Source: Nitrosomonas eutropha
GTDB lineage: Bacteria; Pseudomonadota; Gammaproteobacteria; Burkholderiales; Nitrosomonadaceae
Length of the DNA stretch: 64,000 nucleotides
Reading direction: 5' to 3'
Assembly: GCF_900116685.1 (NCBI RefSeq)
Contig: NZ_FPBL01000001.1
Span: forward strand, 186,001 to 250,000
The stretch's first letter is position 1, and every line of letters starts with the position of its first letter. Positions 39,079 to 46,425 of this stretch are shown one piece after another. A program made the translations under genes and the position numbers. The notes under the pieces are model-generated. The model was given only the letters and a program-made list of their open reading frames with translations. It was not told where the DNA came from and ran no database searches.

Positions 39079-40536
39079 CTACCCCACTTCACCCATCGGA
39101 ATTTCCAACGCTCTGGCAACGCCTTCAGCATAAGCTCTATCCGCATTCAGGCAATGGATAATATGCCGGAGCTGGCTTTCACGGGAGGCTTCACCGATAG
39201 CACGCGCAGTGTTATCGAACAGTATCTGCTGTTGCGCGGGACTCATGAGCCGGAACAGATTGCCCGGCTGGGTATAATAATCTTCATCCTCATGATGATT
39301 CCAGTGAGCGGCTGCACCTTCCAGTGCCAGAGGAGGTTCTGTATACCCGGGCTGTTGCTGCCATTCCTGATAACTGTTCGGCTCATATCCCAGCGTACTG
39401 CCGTAATTACCATCAGTGCGCATAGCGCCGTCACGATGATAGTTATGAAAAGGACAACGCGGCGCATTGACCGGAATCTGATAATGATTGACGCCCAAGC
39501 GATAGCGCTGCGCATCGCCATAAGAAAACAGTCGTCCCTGTAACATTTTATCTGGTGAAAAGCCGATTCCCGGTACGACATTCGCCGGATTGAACGCCGC
39601 TTGTTCGACTTCGGCAAAATAATTTTCCGGATTACGATTTAACTCCATCACACCCACTTCGATCAACGGATAATCCTTGTGCGGCCAGATCTTGGTCAGA
39701 TCAAACGGGTTGCAGGAAAGACCAGCCGCATCACTTTCCGGCATGATTTGCACAAATAATGTCCAGCGTGGAAATTCGCCACGTTCAATGCTTTCATACA
39801 GATCACGCTGATGGCTTTCCCGATCCTTGCCGATCAGTGTTTCCGCCTCGGCATCCGTCAGATTTTTGATGCCCTGCTGTGTTCTGAAATGAAACTTCAC
39901 CCAGTATCGTTCCCGCCGAGCATTGAAGAAGCTGAAAGTATGGCTGCCAAAACCATGCATATGCCGATATGTCGCAGGAATACCGCGATCACTCATCACA
40001 ATGGTAATCTGGTGCAGCGCTTCCGGTAGTAATGTCCAAAAATCCCAGTTATTACGCGCACTGCGCAGATTGGTACGGGGATCCCGTTTCACCGCATGGT
40101 TGAGATCCGGAAACTTTAGCGGATCACGCAGAAAGAATACCGGCGTATTGTTCCCCACCAAGTCCCAATTACCTTCTTCGGTATAAAATTTGATGGCAAA
40201 ACCGCGAATATCCCGCTCTGCATCAGCAGCGCCACGCTCCCCCGCCACCGTGGAAAAGCGGACAAACAATTCAGTTTTCTTACCAATTTGTGAAAAGATT
40301 TTTGCCTGTGTGTAACAGGTAATATCGTGTGTCACGGTGAAGGTGCCGTAAGCACCGGAGCCCTTGGCGTGCATCCGGCGCTCGGGAATTACCTCACGAT
40401 CAAAATGTGCAAGTTTTTCCAGAAACCAGATATCCTGCAGCAACATCGGGCCACGTGGTCCGGCAGTCATGACATTCTGATTATCCGGCACTGGTGCACC
40501 GGCACTGGTCGTCAATTTCCTTTTGCTATCATCCAT
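39079..40536 (-). CDS. katA: Monofunctional haem catalase
   Basis: 485 aa small-subunit catalase. Distal site [12 protein letters not shown] (catalytic His), [17 protein letters not shown], Asn in [11 protein letters not shown], and the proximal haem tyrosine in [14 protein letters not shown]. Breaks down H2O2 in the cytosol. A perfect 7-bp inverted repeat (AGATCTA/TAGATCT, 39064-39080) lies at the stop codon. A GGAGAG ribosome site precedes the ATG. Confidence 0.96.
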   Translation of the reverse strand: MDDSKRKLTTSAGAPVPDNQNVMTAGPRGPMLLQDIWFLEKLAHFDREVIPERRMHAKGSGAYGTFTVTHDITCYTQAKIFSQIGKKTELFVRFSTVAGERGAADAERDIRGFAIKFYTEEGNWDLVGNNTPVFFLRDPLKFPDLNHAVKRDPRTNLRSARNNWDFWTLLPEALHQITIVMSDRGIPATYRHMHGFGSHTFSFFNARRERYWVKFHFRTQQGIKNLTDAEAETLIGKDRESHQRDLYESIERGEFPRWTLFVQIMPESDAAGLSCNPFDLTKIWPHKDYPLIEVGVMELNRNPENYFAEVEQAAFNPANVVPGIGFSPDKMLQGRLFSYGDAQRYRLGVNHYQIPVNAPRCPFHNYHRDGAMRTDGNYGSTLGYEPNSYQEWQQQPGYTEPPLALEGAAAHWNHHEDEDYYTQPGNLFRLMSPAQQQILFDNTARAIGEASRESQLRHIIHCLNADRAYAEGVARALEIPMGEVG

Positions 40537-40563
40537 TTGTTCTCTCCTTCCGGAAGTTTTACA

Positions 40564-41910
40564 TCAAGCACCTTTTTTTCCGCTACTGGAAGCAGATCTT
40601 GAGGCAGATTTACTCACTATCCGACGAAATCTCCGGATAGCAAGAAACACGATTGTCAAAACAATTGGAATCGCAATACCAGTCATCAGTTCTATATCGA
40701 TATCTAACCCTGCTGCTTTAGCGGCCCGCAGACCATATCCCGTGATGCCCAGCAGATAATAGCTCAACACAACCACTGACAACCCCTCCACGGTTTCCTG
40801 CAAACGCAGTTGCAGATGCGCCCGGGCGTCCATCGATTTGAGCAGGTCACGAATCTGCGATTCCATCGAAATATCCACCCGCGTACGCAGCATGGAAGTG
40901 GCCCGCTCCACCCGTAATGACAGCGTATCAAGTTTGGATCGCACCAGATCAAAGGTGCTCATGGCTGAAGTAACCCGCTGCTTCCTGAATTCATACAGCA
41001 TTTGCAGGCCTTCAATGCGCTCCTCACGCAACTCGGTAATTCGTTGCTGCATGATGATGTGATAAGTATGTGATGCGCTAAAACGGTGGCTGGATTGAGC
41101 TGATATCTTTTCGATCTCTGTGGCCAGAGCGGTCAATTTCACCAGCAACTGCTGTTCATCTTCAATCGAGTTGGGTGTATTGTTGGCCGTCATCAATCCT
41201 ATCAGCTGATCTCCGTATTGCTCCAGCTGAGGAATAATTTCGCGCGTCATAGACAATGGCAAAATGGTAAGCATGCGATAAGTCTCAATCTCCAGCAGCC
41301 GCTGTACCAGCCTGCCAACCTGGCGACTGCGCAAATTATCATCATGCACCAGAAAACGAGTAAACCCGTCCGGATGGATCTGGTTATCGCTCCAGACACT
41401 GGCACTGCCCGCAGAAACTTTAGAGCCGATGACGGTATTGGACGAAAACAGAGTGGCCAGCTCACTCATGCTACGACCGGGGCACCTGCGATCTTCCAAC
41501 ACAATATGCGTTGCAACCAGCAATTCTCCAGGTAATTTCGCCAGCCATCCCTGTGGAACATACGCAATAGCTGGTTGGGCAAAAGGTTCATCAAATGAAC
41601 CCTCTCTGTAGAACGTATAGGTAGAGTATTCTGTATGCCGCTCCCAGCGCAGATGAAAATCACCCAGCTCAACGCTCAATTGATCAAAAGCACCATTGAG
41701 AATCCTGATGTTGAAATGTTTACACAACTCAATAACCAATCCGCGTTCCCTACTTACCCACTGTCGATCTGAGAGTAAAACCAGGTGAGAAAGCTGTAAC
41801 GGAATATTGACCAACTCATATACATCCGCATTCAGTTCATCATGCAACATCTTCCGCTCAAAATATTCAGGGATATCCAATAGCCAGCTTTTTATCAAAG
41901 TGTCAGTCAT
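40564..41910 (-). CDS. DUF3422 family membrane protein
   Basis: 448 aa. N-terminal soluble part (LHDELNADVYELVNIPLQLSHLVLL) and coiled-coil region (about 270-370), ending in two membrane helices (VVVLSYYLLGITGYGL and IAIPIVLTIVFLAI). The family is common in proteobacteria and of unknown function. Same strand as katA, 28 bp upstream of its start. Confidence 0.85.
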   Translation of the reverse strand: MTDTLIKSWLLDIPEYFERKMLHDELNADVYELVNIPLQLSHLVLLSDRQWVSRERGLVIELCKHFNIRILNGAFDQLSVELGDFHLRWERHTEYSTYTFYREGSFDEPFAQPAIAYVPQGWLAKLPGELLVATHIVLEDRRCPGRSMSELATLFSSNTVIGSKVSAGSASVWSDNQIHPDGFTRFLVHDDNLRSRQVGRLVQRLLEIETYRMLTILPLSMTREIIPQLEQYGDQLIGLMTANNTPNSIEDEQQLLVKLTALATEIEKISAQSSHRFSASHTYHIIMQQRITELREERIEGLQMLYEFRKQRVTSAMSTFDLVRSKLDTLSLRVERATSMLRTRVDISMESQIRDLLKSMDARAHLQLRLQETVEGLSVVVLSYYLLGITGYGLRAAKAAGLDIDIELMTGIAIPIVLTIVFLAIRRFRRIVSKSASRSASSSGKKGA

Positions 41911-41943
41911 AGTCTGAAAAATTTTCTGATGATTAAAAATCCG

Positions 41944-42744
41944 TTAATTCCAGAAATCCAGTAAAAGTTTAATGCCCAGCAAATAAAGCAGCCCTGCAAA
42001 AACTTTCCTAAGTAATGCCGCAGGAAGAATATGTGCTGTTCTGGCTCCCAGCGGTGCAGTTACCATACTCGCCAACGCCACCATAATTAGCGCGGGCAGA
42101 TAAATATATCCTAATGAATAATCCGGCAGTGGCTGTTTTTGTAACAAACCATTGGCAGCGTAACCTGCTGCACTAGCCAACGCTACCGGAAACCCGACTG
42201 CAGCAGCCGTTCCAATAGCATGATGTAACCTCGTCTGACAAGTCACAAGAAAAGGTACTGTCAGCATCCCTCCCCCAATAGACACCAGGCCGGATATTGC
42301 ACCGATTACACTGCCTGCTGCAAACATGCCGATTTTTCCCGGCAATGCATAACTCGAGCCCGGTTTGAGGTTAAACCACATCTGTGTAGCAGCAAAACTG
42401 ATAAAGAAAACAAGGACAACACTCAATATCTGGTTTGAAAGCTGGCTGGCCACAGTCGAGCCAGTCAGTGCGCCAACGATAATTCCAGGAGAAATATAGC
42501 GCACAACCCACCAGTTCACTGCACCACGGGCATGATGGGCGCGCAAACTGGAAATTGAGGTCAGGGTAATAATTGCTGTTGTCGTTCCCAGCGCCATGTG
42601 CAAAACACGGTCATCCGGGAAATCCAAAGCTATGAAAATAGAAGCTAGCACCGGCACCATCACTAAGCCACCGCCAATACCCAGCAACCCGGCAAGAAAA
42701 CCGACTATCCCTCCTGTCAGCAGGTAAACCGGCCATGCTTCCAT
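41944..42744 (-). CDS. TSUP family permease (TauE/SafE-like)
   Basis: 266 aa with eight hydrophobic segments. Two glycine-rich family repeats are visible: GFLAGLLGIGGGLVMVPVL near the N-terminus and GAISGLVSIGGGMLTVPFLV at mid-protein. TSUP proteins export sulfite, sulfoacetate or related anions. Substrate not determinable. Confidence 0.9.
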   Translation of the reverse strand: MEAWPVYLLTGGIVGFLAGLLGIGGGLVMVPVLASIFIALDFPDDRVLHMALGTTTAIITLTSISSLRAHHARGAVNWWVVRYISPGIIVGALTGSTVASQLSNQILSVVLVFFISFAATQMWFNLKPGSSYALPGKIGMFAAGSVIGAISGLVSIGGGMLTVPFLVTCQTRLHHAIGTAAAVGFPVALASAAGYAANGLLQKQPLPDYSLGYIYLPALIMVALASMVTAPLGARTAHILPAALLRKVFAGLLYLLGIKLLLDFWN

Positions 42745-42821
42745 GCCAGGGATGCCTCGTCGGTGATTTTAAGCAAGCTTGAAAATGTCGGGAACAGGCA
42801 AATATATGGCAGCATCACTGC

Positions 42822-43277
42822 TTACAGCTTTGCCTCGATGAACTTCCATTCCGCCGGATCAACAGGGGTAATGGACAGCCGATTGCCCTTTTGCAGGATG
42901 CGCATTCCTGCCAGTTCAGGGTAGCTTCTTAACTCTTTAAGGGAAAGCAGCCGGGTTTTTCTGACAAACCGGATTTCAACATTGAACCAGCGTGGATTTT
43001 CGCGTGTAGCTTTCGGATCGAAATACTTACTGACGGGATCGAACTGTGTTTCATCAGGGTAGGCAAGCTGGGAAACTTTCACGATACCGGCAATCCCCGG
43101 CTCGGGGCAGCTCGAATGATAGAAAAGAACCAGATCACCAACCTGCATCTGGTTACGCATGAAATTACGTGCCTGATAATTGCGTACGCCATCCCAAGCA
43201 ACGGTTTGTTCCGGCCTTGCAGCCAGTCCATCGATACTCATTTCCGATGGTTCGGATTTCATCAGCCAGAAACGCAT
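42822..43277 (-). CDS. EVE domain protein
   Basis: 151 aa, typical whole-protein EVE domain (MRFWLMKSEPSEMSIDGL, VAWDGVRNYQARNFMRNQMQVGDLVLFYHSSC). The fold resembles PUA/YTH domains and is thought to bind modified bases in RNA or DNA. It sits immediately downstream of 6S RNA on the same strand, a conserved betaproteobacterial pairing. Confidence 0.92.
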   Translation of the reverse strand: MRFWLMKSEPSEMSIDGLAARPEQTVAWDGVRNYQARNFMRNQMQVGDLVLFYHSSCPEPGIAGIVKVSQLAYPDETQFDPVSKYFDPKATRENPRWFNVEIRFVRKTRLLSLKELRSYPELAGMRILQKGNRLSITPVDPAEWKFIEAKL

Positions 43278-43324
43278 GCTTTTACAGGTAAAACTTGAAG
43301 AGAATCAAAACTTCTGACTAAGAG

Positions 43325-43500
43325 GATCCCCGCGAGTGCCGTCAGGCTGCTATCTTGAACCACAGGTTCAAGAGTGGCCGCCCGCCGGCCGCATCAGGCG
43401 CGCTCTGTAAACAGGGTGCGCACAACAGCGACCATTGGCTGGCAGCCAGATACAAAGAATTGGTTCAAAGAACGCAAACCTTAACAAACACCGCAGGGAA
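43325..43500 (-). ncRNA. ssrS: 6S RNA
   Basis: About 176 nt on the minus strand. The 3' half contains CTTGAACC-TGTG-GGTTCAAG followed by ATAGCAGCCTGACGGCA, matching the conserved end of 6S RNA. The ends form the closing stem: CCCTGCG-GTG at the 5' side pairs with CAC-T-CGCGGGG at the 3' side with a single bulged base. The middle allows a long rod with an internal bubble that mimics an open promoter and binds sigma-70 RNA polymerase. Ends are estimated to within a few bases. Confidence 0.88.
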
Positions 43501-43690
43501 TAAACTTGTTGCGACTGCTCCGGTATAAACAAATCATTTTATTTTGTTTTCAGGATTCGTCCAGCCCGTAAAGCATATCATCCAATTAAACTTCAATAAT
43601 TTAATTTTACGCTTAAATCCCGGCATGTCAAAATCATGCTTTTTCTACCTTATCTGCGGCTAGCTGTAAAAAACATGAATTGGAAATTAT
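43501..43690. other. Intergenic between 6S RNA and sulfatase tail
   Basis: AT-rich. It should hold the 6S RNA promoter, but I could not fix a -35/-10 pair. No coding content seen. Confidence 0.3.
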
Positions 43691-43694
43691 CAGA

Positions 43695-43912
43695 TCAGTG
43701 ATGATCAGACTTGACAAGGCCAATTTCCCTAAGCCAATGCACCGCCAAATCATTTACATCGAGATTATTATGCCGGGGTTGCATCTTGTTCTGGTTGCTC
43801 CAGCATACGTACTCCACATCCCGGTCAGGTTTGCCAAAGATTTTATATACAATAGGCATGATTGGGACGTGATCACCATACCAGCACAAACTGGCCGGGC
43901 GCTCGCATTGTT
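43695..43912 (-). pseudogene. C-terminal tail of a sulfatase/LTA-synthase-like protein
   Basis: About 72 residues in an open frame entering directly from the IS boundary: RPASLCWYGDHVPIMPIVYKIFG... to stop. The GDHVPIMP motif resembles the metal-binding end of alkaline-phosphatase superfamily (sulfatase/LTA synthase) proteins. The rest of the gene is missing, replaced by the IS element. Family call moderate. Confidence 0.55.
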
Positions 43913-44700
43913 CTAAGAACCTGTTTGCAATCTGTTTCTCACCCCTGATAATAGATGGATGAAGAGACCAAAATACGCCAGCGACATCAGCCGAGAGATA
44001 GAGCCATTACTGCGCGGTGTTGTATCTGCTGCGCACTGGCTGTCAATGGAGATACCTGCCCGACAAGTTTCCCAGGTGGCAAAGCGTATATGCCTATTGG
44101 CGTAAATGGAGCGAGCCCGACTAGGATGGCGTCAGCCTGTTGGGGCGGGCGTTAAAAAAATCAGGTTGGCGCGGCCCGAGAGAAGTTGGGGCGCAACGCT
44201 TGCAGCACGTTCCTGATCGTGGACGCGCAGAGCGTGAAGAACACGGACACGGCGGGCCAGAAGGGCTATGACGCAGGCAAGAAAGTATCGGGCATCAAGC
44301 GTCTATCGCGGTCGATACCCAGGGTTTGCCGCATGCGGTTGCAGTAACCACGGCAGAAGTGACTGATCGCAAAGGAGCGCTGCAGGCTCTCAAGCGCTGC
44401 AAACCGAGCTTGAAACAAATCCAAAGTCTGCTGTGTAATAGCGGCTACGTCGGTCAGCCTTTTGTCCAGAGCGTCAAGGACATCCTGGGCGAGCACATGA
44501 CAGTGCAGATTGCCAAGCGTAGTGAATTGCACACGTTCAAGGTTATCCCCAAACGCTGGATCGTCGAGCGCAGCTTTGCCTGGCTGGAGAAGAATCGACG
44601 GCTGTGGAAGAACTGTGAGCGCAAACTTAACACCAGCTTGCAGTTCATTCATCTGGCCTTCATGGCCGTTCTACTCAAAAGACTTTGAACAGGCTCTTAG
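43913..44700. mobile_element. Degenerate IS5-family element
   Basis: 788 bp. Terminal inverted repeats are imperfect: CTAAGAACCTGTTTGCAATCT at the left (from 43913) and CTAAGAGCCTGTTCAAAGTCT reading inward from the right end (44700). The flanks (GCATTGTT and GCGCAGGC) show no target duplication, and they belong to two different broken genes. Its single transposase gene is a pseudogene. Confidence 0.75.
43959..44688 (+). pseudogene. IS5-family (IS427-like) transposase, frameshifted
   Basis: Starts MKRPKYASDISRE, then an internal deletion and a frame change lead to [23 protein letters not shown] near 44121, a further frame change before VDAQSVKNTDTAGQKGYDAG, and another near 44300 precede the last intact frame (GLPHAVAVTTAEVTDRKGAL ... 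FIHLAFMAVLLKRL). DDE residues would be Asp in VDAQSVK, Asp in CNSGYVGQ-region (altered) and Glu in IVERSFAWLEKNRRLW. It cannot make an active enzyme. Confidence 0.85.
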
Positions 44701-44755
44701 GCGCAGGCTTCCCACCAATGATCCGAAAGAGTTGCTTTATCTGAGCCACTCTCAT
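44675..44755 (-). pseudogene. hsdS: hsdS start, cut off by the IS element
   Basis: The ATG at 44755 overlaps the hsdM stop (ATGA), the usual hsdM/hsdS coupling. It encodes MRVAQIKQLFRIIGGKPAP, which resembles the first strand and loop of an HsdS target-recognition domain, then runs into the IS end and stops at 44675. About 19 residues of the original protein are left. Confidence 0.6.
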
Positions 44756-46410
44756 CCCACCATCCCCTTCAAATCCAGCAGCTCGCGCACGATGCCGCTT
44801 TGAATCTTGGCCAGCTCAGCTTCATCCACATCACCCACCTCAGCCTGAATCAGCCTATCGAGAATCACGCCTGGCGCGTCGTACTGAACTTCTTCGAATA
44901 CGTCTTCCTTGTATCGCGACAGGGAGAGGTCGTAGTTCTCGGCCTCAATATCGGCTCGCGGCACCATGAAGCACTTGGCGGTACGGTCGGTGTCGGTGGT
45001 GGCATCGCGGACATGGTATTTGGCAATGATGTCTTGCAGATCGCCGAAACCTTCCTGCTTGGTTCGCTTGTCGTCCAGCGAGTAGCCATCGGCGGCCATC
45101 TCGTAGAACCAGACGTGCTTGGTAGCGGGCTTGGTGATTTTGTCTTTCGCACCCCAGACCTTGGTGAACAACAAAATGGCGGTACTGACGCCGGCATAGG
45201 GTTTGAACACGCCGCTGGGCAGGGTGATGACGGCTTTAAGATCGCAGCGTTCCACCAGGGTTTGGCGCAAATCCTTGAACGCCTTGCCCGAGCCGAACAG
45301 CACGCCCTGCGGCACGATCACGCAGGCGGTGCCGCCCTTTTTCAGCAGGCGATAGATGTTCTCGACAAACAGCAGCTCGGTCTTGGTGGTGGCCAGTTGC
45401 AAGGCTTCGTTGATGTCGCCCTTGTCGATGCTGCCGGTAAAGGGCGGGTTGGCGAGCACGATGTCGTATTTGGCTTCCTCAAGGTAGCTCTTACTGAGGG
45501 TGTCCTGATAGTCGATGTGCGGCTCGTCGATGCCGTGCATCATCAAATTCATCAGGCCCAGGCGCACCATGGTGGCGTCAATGTCGTAGCCGTACAGGCT
45601 TTCTTGCAGGACGAATTGACGCTTTTCATCGAACGTTGCAGCGACCGAGGTGCGCACAAAGCCGTCTTCATCGGGCGCAAGGTCTTTGGTACCGGCTTTG
45701 ATAGCTAACTGGGTGACGATGTACTGGTAGGCACCCAGCAAAAAGCCACCGGTGCCGCAGGCCGGATCGGCAATGCGGTGGCCCAATTGCGGCTGCACCA
45801 GATCGGCCATCAGCTTGATGATGTGGCGCGGGGTGCGGAACTGGCCATTCTTGCCTGCGGTGGCAATTTCCGAGAGCAGGAATTCGTATACGTCGCCCTG
45901 GATATCCTGGAAGGCCTGGCCTTTTTCCTGTGAATCCTTCTCCATCACTGCAAAGATATCGTCGATGGTCTTCACTGCCTCTACCAGCAGGGCTGGTTTG
46001 GGGATGATGAACACGGCGTTTTTCATGTGGTGGGTGAAATTGGATTCGGCACCGTTCAGATATTTCAAGAAAGGGAATACCTTGCTCTGAACATGCTGCA
46101 GCATCTCCTCGGCCTGCATGCGCTTGAACTCGCTCCAGCGCAGCGTGCGTTTGTCGATGGGACGCTGTTCCGCCACAGGCCAGTTGCGCTCCTCGGGTGG
46201 AATCCAGGTGCCGTCAAACTTGGAGGTGTATTTCTCGCCGATCCACTCGGCATCGGCCTGTCTCTTCTGATCCAGTTCGTCCAGCCGTTTCATGAACAGC
46301 AGATAGGTAATTTGCTCGATGGCGGTGAGCGGGTTGCTGATGCCACCGCTCCAGAATTTGTTCCAGAGCTGGTCGATCTTGCTTTTGAGTTCGGGATTGT
46401 TTTGTAGCAT
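44752..46410 (-). CDS. hsdM: Type I restriction-modification methyltransferase subunit
   Basis: 552-aa N6-adenine methyltransferase. N-terminal helical HsdM_N bundle (about 10-150), SAM motif I DPACGTGGFLLGAYQY (about 218-226) and catalytic motif IV NPPF (about 319-322). All intact. It follows hsdR by 15 bp. A type I methylase needs HsdS for target choice; its own hsdS is truncated, so it could only work with an S subunit encoded elsewhere. Confidence 0.93.
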   Translation of the reverse strand: MLQNNPELKSKIDQLWNKFWSGGISNPLTAIEQITYLLFMKRLDELDQKRQADAEWIGEKYTSKFDGTWIPPEERNWPVAEQRPIDKRTLRWSEFKRMQAEEMLQHVQSKVFPFLKYLNGAESNFTHHMKNAVFIIPKPALLVEAVKTIDDIFAVMEKDSQEKGQAFQDIQGDVYEFLLSEIATAGKNGQFRTPRHIIKLMADLVQPQLGHRIADPACGTGGFLLGAYQYIVTQLAIKAGTKDLAPDEDGFVRTSVAATFDEKRQFVLQESLYGYDIDATMVRLGLMNLMMHGIDEPHIDYQDTLSKSYLEEAKYDIVLANPPFTGSIDKGDINEALQLATTKTELLFVENIYRLLKKGGTACVIVPQGVLFGSGKAFKDLRQTLVERCDLKAVITLPSGVFKPYAGVSTAILLFTKVWGAKDKITKPATKHVWFYEMAADGYSLDDKRTKQEGFGDLQDIIAKYHVRDATTDTDRTAKCFMVPRADIEAENYDLSLSRYKEDVFEEVQYDAPGVILDRLIQAEVGDVDEAELAKIQSGIVRELLDLKGMVG

Positions 46411-46425
46411 GGGATGCCCTGTTTC

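Noticed and set aside
39064-39080. Perfect AGATCTA/TAGATCT hairpin as a catalase/DUF202 terminator
   Set aside because: The stem is AT-rich, only 7 bp, and has no T-run on either side. Mentioned under katA but not called as a terminator.
44800-45708. 302-codon plus-strand open frame
   Set aside because: Antisense of hsdM. Low-complexity Gly/Val/His translation with no family pattern.
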